DNA of 64,000 nucleotides from CAWAXW01 sp963786155 (GTDB lineage Bacteria > Actinomycetota > CADDZG01 > WHSQ01): contig CAWAXW010000006.1 of NCBI GenBank assembly GCA_963786155.1, positions 1,054,001 to 1,118,000 of the forward strand, in the 5' to 3' direction. A program made the position numbers and the translations under genes. Positions 44,320 to 54,705 of the stretch are shown here, in pieces. Every line of letters begins with the position of its first letter. Positions within the stretch are counted from its first letter, which is position 1. The notes under the pieces were generated by a model. The model did no database searches and was not told the DNA's origin. It was given only the letters and a program-made list of their open reading frames with translations.

Positions 44320-46887
44320 ATGAGAGCACTTCGATCTTTCGCCGTCCGGGCCTCGTTGCCCGAGCCATTGGGGGTATTGCGTTCGATCGCAACGAACCTG
44401 CGCTGGAGCTGGAACCCCCGGGCCGTGGATCTCTTCCAATGGGTCGATCCCGAGGCCTGGGAGGAGGCGGAGCACGATCCGGTTCGGATGCTCGGCCTCG
44501 TCGAACGGGAGCGGCTCGAGGAGCTCGCCGAGGATGGGCCCTTCTTGGCCCTGCTCGCCACCATCCAGGAAGACCTCGAGCGGTATCTGGACGAACCTCG
44601 CTGGTTCCAAACCCACAAGACCGAATCCCAGCTCCAGAAGCTGGTGGCTTACTTTTCGCCCGAGTTCGGCGTCAGCGAGGCATTGCCCACGTACTCCGGG
44701 GGCCTCGGCGTGCTTGCCGGAGATCACTTGAAAGCGGCCAGTGATCTCGGCGTGCCGATGGTTGCCGTCGGGTTGCTCTATCGGCAGGGATATTTCCGCC
44801 AGCAGTTGAATGCCGACGGGTGGCAGGAGGAGCGCTACCCGGCCCTCGACCCCCACGGTATGCCGCTGTCGCTGATGCTTGCCGACGATGGCTCGCCTCT
44901 GAAGATCTGGGTCGATCTCGAGGGTACGCCGTGCGCAGCGCAGATGTGGTGGGCGCAGGTTGGGCGCGTCGATCTGCTCTTGATGGACTGCGACATCGAC
45001 GAGAACGATATGGACGAACGGATGGTGACCGACCGGCTCTATGCCGGTGTCAGCGAGCATCGTCTGCGTCAGGAGATCGTCCTCGGGGTGGGCGGCTTGC
45101 GTGCCTTACAAGCCGCCGGCTACGAGCCCGACGTCTTCCACATGAACGAGGGGCACGCGGGTTTCCTCGGGCTCGAGCGGATCCGTCAGCTGGTGACCGG
45201 CGACGACATGACGTTCACCCAGGCCCTCGAGGCGGTTCGTGCCACAACGATCTTCACAACCCATACCCCGGTCCCCGCCGGCATCGACGTTTACGACTCC
45301 GAGCTGATGGAGCGGTACTTCACGACCTTTGCCAAGGAGTGTGGGATCACCTTCGACGAGCTGATGAGCATCGGGCGCGTGGATACCGAGGCGGAGGTCG
45401 AAGTCGAAGAGCCTGCTCCCTCGACCTTCAACATGGCTCTGATGGCTTTCCGCCTGACGGGGCGCGCCAATGCAGTCTCCAAGCTCCACGGAGAGGTATC
45501 GAGGTCGATCTTCTCGGGCTTGTGGCCGGCGGTCCCCGTCGACGAGACGCCCATAATCTCGATAACGAACGGCGTCCACACGCCAACCTGGGTCGGGCCC
45601 GAGATGGCCGAGCTCTTGAATCGCAAACTTGCTCCGGGCTGGGCGGAGTCTGGAGGAGCCAGGTGGGACCGGATCTCAGAGGTCGCCGACGCCGAGTTGT
45701 GGCGAGCCCGCGAGCGCGCTCGAGAGCGCCTCGTGTATTTCGTCCGGTCGAGGCTCCGGGAGCAACTCATCGCGCGAGGCGCCTCCGCCGCCGAAACCGC
45801 TTGGACCGAAGATGTCTTCGACCCCGGGATACTCACGATCGGGTTCGCCCGTCGGTTCGCTCAGTACAAGCGAGCGACCCTGATGCTCACCGACTCCGAC
45901 AGACTCAAGCGGCTGTTGACTTCGAGCGAGCGTCCCATTCAGATCGTCATGGCCGGCAAGGCGCATCCCTCGGACGACGGGGGTAAGGACATGATCCGGC
46001 AACTGATCCATTTCGCAGCCGATTCCGAGGTGCGCACTCGTTTCGCATTCGTAGAGGACTACGACATGGAAGTTGCTCGCGTTCTCTGTCAGGGAGCGGA
46101 TGTGTGGTTGAACAACCCACGCAGGCCCTTGGAGGCATGTGGGACGAGCGGAATGAAGGCAGCATTGAACGGCGGACTCAACTGCTCGGTCCTCGACGGA
46201 TGGTGGGACGAGTGCTACGACGGCCGGAACGGCTGGGTGATCGGCTCGCGCGAGGCGTTTGGCGACGCCGACTACCAGGACCGGATAGATGCCAACGCGC
46301 TGTACGACCTCCTCGAGCGAGAGATCGGACCACGCTTCTACGACCGCTCCGAAGGACCGGTACCGAGGCGATGGGTGGAGAAGATGAAGTTCTCCCTGAG
46401 CTCACTGGGTGCGTTCGTCGGGGCCGACCGCATGGTGCGGGACTACGTAGAGCTCCTCTACGAGCCCTCCGCCGCGCTCGGCAAGCAGATGCACGGGGCA
46501 GGGCACGAGCGTGCGCGCGAGCTTGCTCGGTGGAAGGAGGTCGTGCGCTCCCACTGGACTGACGTCGCCGTGTTGAACGTCGAGGGTGACACGACGCCGG
46601 CTGAGGTGGGGGATAAGCGTTCCGTCACCGCCACGTTGTCCCTAGGCCGCCTAGAACCTTCGGACGTCGCGGTTCAACTGGTGCACGGAAGCGTCGGCGC
46701 CAACGGCGAGTTGATGGACCCAGACCTGGTGCAGATGTCGCTCGACGGGCAGAGCGACGGCCTGTCCATCTATTCGATCGCCTTCGAAACGGACGATGCC
46801 GGGTTATACGGGTTCACGGTCCGGGTAGTTCCCTCCCACGACGACCTGACCGTTCCCATGGAGATGGGACTGATCACCTGGGCCTAA
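44320..46887 (+). CDS. glgP: Glycogen/alpha-glucan phosphorylase
   Basis: Releases glucose-1-phosphate from alpha-1,4-glucan ends using PLP. 855 residues, typical of the actinobacterial/thermophilic phosphorylase family. N-terminal LRWSWNPRAVDLFQWVDP, YFSPEFGVSEALPTYSGGLGVLAGDH, FHMNEGHAGFL, TIFTTHTPVPAGIDVY, the GFARRFAQYKRA loop and the PLP/phosphate region EACGTSGMKAALNGGLNCSVLDGWWDE are all present. ATG 44320 matches the family N-terminus (FAVRASLPEPLGVLRSIATNLRWSW). It is monocistronic or followed by the small membrane gene at 46910. It complements the GlgE synthesis pathway by mobilising the polymer. Confidence 0.94.
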   Translation: MRALRSFAVRASLPEPLGVLRSIATNLRWSWNPRAVDLFQWVDPEAWEEAEHDPVRMLGLVERERLEELAEDGPFLALLATIQEDLERYLDEPRWFQTHKTESQLQKLVAYFSPEFGVSEALPTYSGGLGVLAGDHLKAASDLGVPMVAVGLLYRQGYFRQQLNADGWQEERYPALDPHGMPLSLMLADDGSPLKIWVDLEGTPCAAQMWWAQVGRVDLLLMDCDIDENDMDERMVTDRLYAGVSEHRLRQEIVLGVGGLRALQAAGYEPDVFHMNEGHAGFLGLERIRQLVTGDDMTFTQALEAVRATTIFTTHTPVPAGIDVYDSELMERYFTTFAKECGITFDELMSIGRVDTEAEVEVEEPAPSTFNMALMAFRLTGRANAVSKLHGEVSRSIFSGLWPAVPVDETPIISITNGVHTPTWVGPEMAELLNRKLAPGWAESGGARWDRISEVADAELWRARERARERLVYFVRSRLREQLIARGASAAETAWTEDVFDPGILTIGFARRFAQYKRATLMLTDSDRLKRLLTSSERPIQIVMAGKAHPSDDGGKDMIRQLIHFAADSEVRTRFAFVEDYDMEVARVLCQGADVWLNNPRRPLEACGTSGMKAALNGGLNCSVLDGWWDECYDGRNGWVIGSREAFGDADYQDRIDANALYDLLEREIGPRFYDRSEGPVPRRWVEKMKFSLSSLGAFVGADRMVRDYVELLYEPSAALGKQMHGAGHERARELARWKEVVRSHWTDVAVLNVEGDTTPAEVGDKRSVTATLSLGRLEPSDVAVQLVHGSVGANGELMDPDLVQMSLDGQSDGLSIYSIAFETDDAGLYGFTVRVVPSHDDLTVPMEMGLITWA

Positions 46888-46909
46888 CCGGCCAACACGG
46901 GGAGAGGTA

Positions 46910-47371
46910 ATGGGGGATAGCCAATCGCGGCAAGACCGCGAGCTGATCGAACTTCTCAACGAACTGCGCGTCGCCTTGCCGGGCGTCCAGGTTCTTTTCG
47001 CATTCCTGTTGACCGTGCCGTTCACGAGCAAATTCGCCACGATCTCGCAGACACAGAAATCGGCGTACTTCATCTCTCTGCTCGGCGCTGCGGCCGCGTC
47101 CGCTTTCCTGATCGCCCCCAGCGCCTTCCACAGGATCGAGTTCCGCGCCAAGGACAAGGAGAGGCTCGTCGTCATTTCCAACGTCTTTGCCTTGATCGGG
47201 ATCGTCTTTCTGGCGGTCGCCGTCATCTCAGCCGTGTTCCTGATCACGAACATGATCTATGGCGGAACGTTCTCGATCCTCGTTACCGGGGTAGTCGCGG
47301 TGCTATTCAGTGTTCTTTGGTTCGTGATCCCGGTTTACCGCCGCAGTCGCGTGGGGTGGGAGTCGCGCTAA
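46910..47371 (+). CDS. DUF6328-type small membrane protein
   Basis: 153 residues; GGGAGAGG lies just before ATG 46910. A cytoplasmic N-terminus carries the conserved ELLNELRVALPGVQVLFAFLLTVPF, followed by about four membrane helices (YFISLLGAAAASAFLIAPSAF, VFALIGIVFLAVAVISAVFLI, FSILVTGVVAVLFSVLWFVI) and a basic tail. It matches my recollection of DUF6328, a family common in Actinomycetota and of unknown function. It converges with the metallopeptidase gene, overlapping by 4 bp. Confidence 0.7.
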   Translation: MGDSQSRQDRELIELLNELRVALPGVQVLFAFLLTVPFTSKFATISQTQKSAYFISLLGAAAASAFLIAPSAFHRIEFRAKDKERLVVISNVFALIGIVFLAVAVISAVFLITNMIYGGTFSILVTGVVAVLFSVLWFVIPVYRRSRVGWESR

Positions 47372-47730
47372 CTCCAGCCGAGCTCGTGGAGCCTCTCGTC
47401 GTCGATGCCGAAGTGGTGCGCGATCTCGTGGATCACGGTGCGCCGGACCTGCTCGCGGATGCCATTAGGGGTTCTAGCCATCCTGGTGATAGGGCCTTGG
47501 TAGATCGAGATCTTGTCGGGCAGCACCCGGTCGTAGTACGTGCCTCGCTCCGTTAGTGGGATGCCGTGGTACAGGCCGAGTACGTCGTTGCCCGGCGGTA
47601 CGTTTGCGAAGGCCTCCGGGGGCGGCTCGTTCTCCACGACGACGTCCACGTTGTCCATCATCCGGGCGATCTCTTCCGGCAACGAGTCGAGGGCATCGGC
47701 TACGAGCTCCTCAAATGCCTGCGGGTCCAT
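47368..47730 (-). CDS. Zincin-like metallopeptidase family protein
   Basis: 120 residues, cytoplasmic. The C-terminal HEIAHHFGIDD is the HExxHxxGxxD zinc motif of the Zincin_1 family (minimal gluzincin-like proteins). The N-terminal FEELVADALDSLPEEI and the GLYHGIPLTERG...PDKISIYQGPI segment are family-typical. The full length is normal. It is 4 bp after treZ on the same strand, so co-transcribed with the trehalose genes. The physiological substrate is unknown. Confidence 0.85.
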   Translation of the reverse strand: MDPQAFEELVADALDSLPEEIARMMDNVDVVVENEPPPEAFANVPPGNDVLGLYHGIPLTERGTYYDRVLPDKISIYQGPITRMARTPNGIREQVRRTVIHEIAHHFGIDDERLHELGWS

Positions 47731-47734
47731 CTAG

Positions 47735-49453
47735 TCAACCTGCCACGAAGATCGCGACGCTTTCGCCGGGGAGCTCGATCTCGCCGGGATCCGCCTTGGG
47801 CTCATCGGCGGAGTAAAGGAGTAGGTCACCCGTCCGGCCGGCGTCTACGGGTACCCGCTTCGGTTCCGGGGCGAGGTTGCAGGCAACCGTCACCGGGCCC
47901 CGCTCGAGAACGAGCCGTCGGTCGTCTTCGTCGAACGCGACTCGAACGGCCCCGAGGTCTCCGTCGGTGAGCGCAGGCACCTCTTTGCGCAGCGAGATGA
48001 GCCTCCGATGCCACTCGAGCAATCCCGCGTGGGGCTCCTCGTCGACCTCGGCCCAGTTCAGCTTCGACCGCATGAAGGTGGTGGGGTCCTGCGGGTCCGG
48101 GATCTCCTCCGGGTCCCAGCCGAAAGCTGCGAACTCGCTCCGCCGGCCGTCGCTCACCGCTCGGCCCAGCTCCGGGTCGTCGTGGTCGGTGAAGTACAGG
48201 AAAGGAGTCGAAGCACCCCACTCCTCGCCCTGGAACAGCATGGGAACGAACGGAGACGTGAGCGCCAACGCGGCCCCAACCTTCAGTAAGCCGGTGCTCA
48301 ACAGATGACTGGTGCGCTCGCCGAGTGCTCGGTTGCCGACCTGATCGTGATTCTGGAGAAACCCCAGGAATCGATGACCTTCCACGCCCTGAGGCAGACG
48401 GCCGTGGGTTCGTCCCCGGTGCTTCGAGTGTCTGCCCGCATAGACGAACGCCTGCCGAAGCGCGGTCGCGATGTCGGATAGCGCGCCGAAATCCTCGTAG
48501 TAGCCATCGCGTTCGCCCGTCAGCGCGGCATGGAGCGCATGATGGAAGTCGTCGCTCCATTGGGCATCGAGCCCAAACCCTCCGCGCCGGCTGTCGTATA
48601 CGACCCGGGGATCGTTCAGGTCACTTTCTGCGATCCGATAACGCGGTGGTACGAGTCCGGCGGTTGCGTCCGCGAGCTGCTCCAAGAAATGAGTTGCCGA
48701 CGTGTCCAGGATGGCGTGGATCGCATCGATCCTGAGGCCGTCGAAGTGGTAGTCGCGCAGCCACATCACTGCGTTGTCGATGAAGAAAGCTCGCACCTCG
48801 TCGCTGCCGCTACCGTCGAAGTTGACGGCATCTCCCCACGGGGTCGAATAGCGATCAGTGAAATAGGGCCCGTACTCCCGCAGGTAGTTGCCGGAAGGCC
48901 CGAGGTGGTTGTAGACGACGTCCGCGATCACCGCGAGGCCGCGGCGGTGGCACTCGTCGACGAGTCGCTTGAGAGCCTCGGGTCCGCCATATGCCTCGTG
49001 CGCGGCGTAGAGATCGACCCCGTCGTATCCCCAGCCCCGCTCGCCGGGGAACTGGTTGACGGGCATCAGCTCGATCGCAGTGACCCCGAGGGCGATCAGG
49101 TGGTCCAGCTTCTGCGTGATGGCTTCGAACGTCCCTTCCGGCGTGAAGGTGCCGACGTGGAGCTCGTAGACGATCGTCTCGCGCAAGGCGGGAGTGCTCC
49201 AGTGCGAATCGCTCCAGTTAAAGGACTCGTGGTCAACGAGTCGCGAGGGGCCATGGACCCCCTGTGGTTGCCACGGGGATCGAGGGTCGGGGCGGGGCTC
49301 TCCACCGTCGAGCGAGAACGTGTAATCCGCTCCGGGCGGTGCGTCGGTGTCTACGTGCCACCAGCCGCCCTCGCCTGCCGTCATCGTGATCCGATCCTGC
49401 CCAAGCACCAACCCCACGCGTGTGGCCGCCGGCGCCCATACCTCGAAGCGCAT
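47735..49453 (-). CDS. treZ: Malto-oligosyltrehalose trehalohydrolase TreZ
   Basis: Cuts trehalose from the end of maltooligosyl-trehalose made by TreY. 572 residues with an N-terminal E-set domain (FEVWAPAATRVGLVLG), the GH13 barrel motifs YELHVGTFTPEGTFEAI, VYNHLGPSGNYL, catalytic DGLRIDAIHAI, YRIAESDLNDPR and FLQNHDQVGNRALGER, and a C-terminal beta domain. ATG 49453 overlaps the treY TGA by one base (TGATG). The glgX-treY-treZ order matches the TreX/Y/Z trehalose-from-glycogen route. Confidence 0.94.
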   Translation of the reverse strand: MRFEVWAPAATRVGLVLGQDRITMTAGEGGWWHVDTDAPPGADYTFSLDGGEPRPDPRSPWQPQGVHGPSRLVDHESFNWSDSHWSTPALRETIVYELHVGTFTPEGTFEAITQKLDHLIALGVTAIELMPVNQFPGERGWGYDGVDLYAAHEAYGGPEALKRLVDECHRRGLAVIADVVYNHLGPSGNYLREYGPYFTDRYSTPWGDAVNFDGSGSDEVRAFFIDNAVMWLRDYHFDGLRIDAIHAILDTSATHFLEQLADATAGLVPPRYRIAESDLNDPRVVYDSRRGGFGLDAQWSDDFHHALHAALTGERDGYYEDFGALSDIATALRQAFVYAGRHSKHRGRTHGRLPQGVEGHRFLGFLQNHDQVGNRALGERTSHLLSTGLLKVGAALALTSPFVPMLFQGEEWGASTPFLYFTDHDDPELGRAVSDGRRSEFAAFGWDPEEIPDPQDPTTFMRSKLNWAEVDEEPHAGLLEWHRRLISLRKEVPALTDGDLGAVRVAFDEDDRRLVLERGPVTVACNLAPEPKRVPVDAGRTGDLLLYSADEPKADPGEIELPGESVAIFVAG

Positions 49454-51919
49454 CAAGCTCCTTCGAGCTCGAGCAAGGCGACGGGGAAATCATCGAGAAG
49501 GTCCGCGAGCCGGGCCCGTCCTTGGCGCGCGGCCCCCGTCAAGACGTCGCGCCAGGCCCCGCCGGGCAAGTCGATCGTCGTGTCGCCCCAGTCGCCCCCC
49601 AACGACGCCACCAAGCGAGGGCAGACGACAACGATCTGTCCACCCCGTATGTAGCAGAACGCGTTATCGGCGCGATCGCCCACTGCAGAGAGAGGTTCGT
49701 ACGACCCCTGGGGACCGAAGGCATCGGGTCTGCGGTCGCGCAATGCGAGCGCGCGCTGCAGCAGCAGGAGCTTCGGTGCGCCCGCGTCGGGCTCGGCCCA
49801 GACATCGGCAGCGTTCATTTCGTTGACGCGCCTGAGCATGGCCCGGCGCGCCTCGTAGTCGACCGGCCGGCGATTGTCGGGATCGACGAGGCTGAGATCC
49901 CACAGCTCCGTCCCCTGGTAGACGTCCGGGACGCCGGGCGACGTCATCCTGAGGAGCAGTTGTCCGAGCGAGTTGATCCGACCCGCCCGCACGAGTGGGC
50001 GCACGGTTGCCTCGAGGTCGATCATGAATGCCTCGTCCGCGTACAGGCACGTGACGAAAGAAGCGAGCGCCGCCTCGTAATCGGGATCGGGCTGGGCCCA
50101 GTTCGTGTGCTCCTTGGCCTCGCGCGCCGCCTTCTCGACGTACGCCAGCATCCGGTCGAGCTCGACGGGCCAGGCACCAACGAGCGTTTGGTAGATCAGG
50201 TATTCCATGTTCTCGTCGGGCATGTCTTCGGTCCGATAGCGAGCCGACATCGCAGCCCACCGCGTGACGGTCGCCGTCCACACGTCTGCGGTCTCCGACA
50301 GCAGCGCTAGGCGCGCCCGGACGTCTTCGCCTCGCTTCGTGTCGTGCGTCGATGTCGTATTGAGAGTGCGCGGCCACCGTCGTTGCCGGTCGGTGTTCGC
50401 GGCGTGGAGCTCCTCGGGGGAGATGCCGAACCGACCCGGATCGCCGCCCACCTCGTTCAGCGCGACGAAACGGTTGTAGCTGTAGAAGAGCGTGTCCTCG
50501 ATGCCCTTGGCCATCACCGCCCCGGTCAACTGCTGGAACCTGGCCGCGAGCCTGTCCGCGTCCGCACCTTCCACCCGCAAGAGGAGAACGTCGGCCAAGA
50601 AGGTGAACAGCTCGGGATCGAGATCGGGGCAGTGGCTCGCCGCCAAATCCGAGGCCTCACCAACTATCGCCTCGTCCTGGGCAGTGACCTCCCGGCGAGT
50701 GGCATCGACGTAGGTGCGATAGACCGGGAAGGCCGCGATCGTCTCCCGCAGCGCGCGACGTAGCTCGACGCGCGCGTAGTCTCGATAACGGCGGTGGTTC
50801 TCGCAGATCGCGACGAACAGCTCCGTCAGGCGTTCGACGTCGGCATCCAACTCCGTGTCCATGAGCAGGAGCTTCTTGGCTCTCTTGAGCTCCTCGATCG
50901 TTTCGTTGTTCCCGGCGATTCCGGCATAGAAGTCCGTTAGGTGCTTCTCGCCCGTCGGGTCGATGAAGATGCCCGCGACCTGCTGGAGGAAGTCGTAGCC
51001 CGTCGTGCCCTCGATGGGCCATCCACGGAGTTGTTCGTTCGGCTCGAGGATCTTCTCGACAACCAAAAACGTATCGGGGGCCTTGCCACGCAGTCGCTCC
51101 AGGTATGCAGCAGGCTCGCGCAGACCGTCGATGTGATCGACACGCAGGCCGGCCAACCGTCCCTCGGCAACGAGTCGAAGCGGCAGTTCGTGCACGGCAT
51201 CGAACGCCGCCTCGTTGTCCATACGCAATGCGGCAAGCTCGTTTATCGCGAAGAAGCGTCTGTAGTTGAGCTCGTGACCCGCCGTTGTCCACATCGCGAG
51301 TCTGTAGTGCTGGCGCTCGAGCAGCTCGTGGAGCTCGTCCGGATCGTTATTGAGCCGGGCGATCGTGGCCGGATCGGTGTCGGCAATGGTGTCGGGCGCG
51401 ATCGGAGCAACGTGGTCGTAGTAACGAACCACGACCTCACCGCCCGCGTCGGCGAGCTTTATCTCACCGGACTCAAGGGTTCGTCCGTAATGATCGCCCA
51501 ACACCGGGAGCAGGATCGTGGCCCGCAGCTTCTGCTCGGGCGGGTGCCAGTCGATGTCGAAGAAGGGCGCGAACGAGCTGTCCTGTCCGCGCTTTCAGGA
51601 CGTCCCACCACCATCTGCTCGCCCGCTCGGTGATCGCCATGTGGTTCGGGACGATGTCGAGGATGTGACCCATGCCGAGCTCGTCCAGGCGGTCGCACAA
51701 GCGGGCATGACCCTCTTGCCCTCCCAACTCCAGATTGATCTGCGAGTGGTCGACGACGTCATATCCGTGCGTGCTGCCGGAGCGCGCCTGCAGATAGGGA
51801 GAGCAATAGAGGTGGCTGATGCCGAGATCCTTCAGATAGCCGAGGGCTGAGGTCGCGTCGTCGAACGTGAACCCCCGGTGGAGCTGAACGCGATAGGTCG
51901 CGTGGAAGCTAAGTGACAC
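49453..51919 (-). CDS. treY: Maltooligosyl trehalose synthase TreY, frameshifted
   Basis: Rearranges the terminal alpha-1,4 bond of maltodextrins to the alpha,alpha-1,1 bond of trehalose. The first frame carries FHATYRVQLHRGFTFDDA, HLYCSPYLQARSGSTHGYDVVDH and GHILDIVPNHMAI; the second carries FAINELAALRMDNEAAF, LRVDHIDGLREP, TTGYDFLQQVAGIF, NTTSTHDTKRGEDVRARLALLSE and PDVYQGTELWDLSLVDPDNRRPVD. They join if one base of the TTT at 51593-51595 is removed, restoring DVLKRGQDSSFAPFFDIDW and 821 residues. The GTG start at 51919 overlaps glgX by 11 bp. Confidence 0.9.
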
Positions 51920-54027
51920 GTCTGAGGACCGCGACCGACCGCCCGGTCACGGCCACATCCGATCCCGCTTTGTGGGTTCGGGCTCCTTCGTCGAGCGCCG
52001 GCTCGTTGGTGTCCAGGTCGACGGCCCATTCCTCGCCCCAGCGTGGTTCCGGGAGCACGAAGTGGACGACGTCCGAGTGTGCGTTGAACAGGACCAAGAA
52101 GCTGTCGTCGACGATCCTTTCGCCGTGGGGACCGACGTCCGTTATCTCCTCGCCGTTCAGGAAGATCCCGATGGACTTGGCGAATCCTTCGTTCCACTCC
52201 GCCTCGGTCATCTCCCCGCCGTCGGGGTTGAACCACGCGATGTCCTTGCAACCCGACCCGAAGATGGTGCGGCCCTCGAACCACGCCGCGCCGGTGGAAG
52301 ACCGGGTGCTCACGCCCGTACTGCATGACCCGCCGGGCGAAACCGAGCAAAGCCAGGTTCTCGTCCCTGAGCGTCCAATCGAACCAGGACATCTCGTTGT
52401 CCTGGCAGTAGGCATTGTTGTTGCCGCGTTGGGTGCGCCCGATCTCGTCGCCGCCGAGCATCATCGGCGTTCCTTGGGATAGCGCCAAGGTGGTGAGGAA
52501 GTTGCGCTTCTGACGTTCCCTGAGGGCGTTGATCTCGGGATCGTCGGTCTCGCCCTCGGCTCCATGGTTCCAGGAGCGGTTGTTGCTCTCGCCGTCACGG
52601 CCGTCCTCGCCGTTCGCTTCGTTGTGCTTGTCGTTGTACGAGACCAGGTCCGGCAAAGTGAAACCGTCGTGCGCGGTCACAAAGTTGATGCTGGCGAAGG
52701 GGCTGCGCCCATCGTCCCGGTAAAGGTCGGCGCTCCCGGTGAAACGCACGGCGAACTCTGGAAGCCGGGCAGGCTCACCTCGCCAGTAGTCGCGCACCGT
52801 GTCGCGATACTTGCCGTTCCACTCAGACCACCCCGGTGGGAAGTTGCCCACTTGGTACCCGCCGTCGCCCACGTCCCATGGCTCGGCGATCATCTTCAAG
52901 GTCGACAGGACGGGGTCCTGGTGGATGATGTCGAAGAAGGCGCTCAATCGATCGACGTCGTGCAGCTCGCGCGCCAGGGCGGACGCCAGATCGAATCGGA
53001 ACCCATCGACGTGCATCTCTAGGGCCCAATAGCGAAGGCTGTCCATGATCAGTTTGAGCACCTGCGGATGGCGGACGTTCAACGTGTTCCCTGTCCCCGT
53101 GAAGTCCATGTAATAGCGGGCGTTCCCCTCGACGAGGCGGTAATAGGAGGCGTTATCCAGCCCGCGGAAACAGAGCGTGCCGCCGAGATGATTGCCCTCG
53201 CCGGTGTGGTTGTAGACGACGTCGAGGATCACCTCGATGCCCGCGGAGTGCATCGCCTTGACCATCTCCTTGAACTCGCGCACCTGCCCACCATCGGTCC
53301 CCGCGGCCGAATAGCCGGAGTAGGGGGCGAAGTACCCGATCGAGTCGTATCCCCAGTAGTTCCGCAGACCTTTGTCGAGAAGGAACTGGGGATGGACGAA
53401 CTGGTGCACGGGCATCAGCTCGATGGCGGTCACTCCCAGAAGCTGCAGATGTTCGATCGCCGCGGGGTGCGCCAATCCGGCATAAGTCCCCCTGATGTCT
53501 TCCGGGATCCCCTCATGGCGGATGGTGAAGCCTTTGACGTGAGCTTCGTAGATGACGGTTTGATTCCACGGCCGGTGGACGGGTCGATCTCCGCCCCAAT
53601 CGAAGCTCTCGTCGACCACGACCGAGCGCGGCATGCGCGAGGCAGAGTCGCCGTCGTTGTGCGATAGATCGGCCGCCGGATCGTCGAAGCGATAGCCGAA
53701 GACCTCTTCACCCCAGTCGATGTCTCCGGTTATCGCCCTGGCGTACGGATCGAGCAACAGCTTGTTCGGATTGAATCGATGCCCCGCGCCGGGCTCGAAG
53801 GGTCCATCCACCCGGAACGCATAGCGCGTCCCCGGCCTGACGTGGGGCACGTAGCCATGCCACACGAACGCCGTCCCGCGCCTCAACTCGAGGCGGTGCT
53901 CTTTGCCCCCGTCATCGAACAAGCAGAGCCACACTGCGGTCGCGTTCTCGGAGAAGACGGCGAAGTTGGTTCCCTCGCCATCCCATCTCGCTCCGAGAGG
54001 GTGAGCCCGCCCAGGCCAGATCTCCAT
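51909..54027 (-). CDS. glgX: Glycogen debranching enzyme GlgX/TreX, frameshifted
   Basis: Hydrolyses alpha-1,6 branches to give linear maltodextrins for TreY. The N-terminal CBM48 region (PLGARWDGEGTNFAVFSENA) precedes the GH13 barrel: EAHVKGFT, VYNHTGEGN, catalytic DGFRFDLASALARE, MIAEPWDVG and FVTAHDGFTLPDLVSYNDKHNEANGE. After HPVFHRR the frame changes near 52284-52292 (one extra base) and the true C-terminus is WFEGRTIFGSGCKDIAWFNPDGGEM to VAVLRRVT. The corrected length is 705 residues, normal for GlgX. It is preceded by the maleylpyruvate-isomerase-type gene with only 2 bp between. Confidence 0.9.
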
Positions 54028-54029
54028 GG

Positions 54030-54668
54030 CTAGAGCACCCTCAGGGCTTCGAGATCGTCACGTTCGCGGCGGGTCAGACCTCTCAGTACATCCAGGTCGC
54101 CGTGGCGGAGGCGCGCGACCGCGACCAGTGTCGTGATCGATAGCTCGAGCGCGTGGGGCGGCATCGCGGGGGTCGGCAGGGCGACGCTTACGGCTAGGTC
54201 GTCGGTGTGTACGGTCAGCTCGATGAGGCGGGTAACGAGGTAGTCGTCCAAGGTGAGGACGAGGTCCTGGAAGACTCGGACCAGTCTCGAATCGGGTTCC
54301 TGGCTCAGCCGATCTCTCAAGGTTGAGACGACCGCGTCGTAGCGCGCCACCAGGTGTTCGTGACCGCCTTCGGCTTCGGCTTCCCCACGCTCACGCACGG
54401 CGACGTGCAGATCGGAGTTGATGTCGGGAGTCGCCACGGCAGCCGCGTAGTACTGGGCGGCTCCAATCACGTCGGACGGCCCGGGGTCGCCGCGGTCGAG
54501 GTAGGCCAGGACCGACGAGGCTCCGCGATGGAGGTGGCCGGCGAGCCCGCGCACGGAGAACTCTGCGAGGGCGCTGGGGCCGTCCCAAACGCTCGCTACC
54601 TGTGGGGAGGCGAGGATGGATCGAGCGACCTCGGCGGTGTCCAGGAATGCGCGCCGAGTTTCGTTCAT
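54030..54668 (-). CDS. Maleylpyruvate isomerase N-terminal (DinB-like) domain protein
   Basis: 212 residues, all-helical. The segment VASVWDGPSALAEFSVRGLAGHLHRGASSVLAYLDRGDPG has the helix-His pattern of the mycothiol-dependent maleylpyruvate isomerase N-terminal family (the LAGHL...H metal-ligand helix). A second half (LVTRLIELTVHTDDLAVSVALPTP) supplies another characteristic metal-ligand helix, ELTVHTDDLA. These proteins use mycothiol or related thiols, consistent with Actinomycetota. The exact substrate is unknown. The placement before glgX probably reflects only transcriptional packing. Confidence 0.75.
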   Translation of the reverse strand: MNETRRAFLDTAEVARSILASPQVASVWDGPSALAEFSVRGLAGHLHRGASSVLAYLDRGDPGPSDVIGAAQYYAAAVATPDINSDLHVAVRERGEAEAEGGHEHLVARYDAVVSTLRDRLSQEPDSRLVRVFQDLVLTLDDYLVTRLIELTVHTDDLAVSVALPTPAMPPHALELSITTLVAVARLRHGDLDVLRGLTRRERDDLEALRVL

Positions 54669-54705
54669 AAGTGAGTGAGGTTAACCCCGGGTTACCCTGA
54701 GTCTG

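Noticed and set aside
24171..54027. Horizontal acquisition of the glucan/trehalose genes
   Set aside because: No change in base composition or codon style, no mobile-element genes and no flanking repeats or tRNA were seen.
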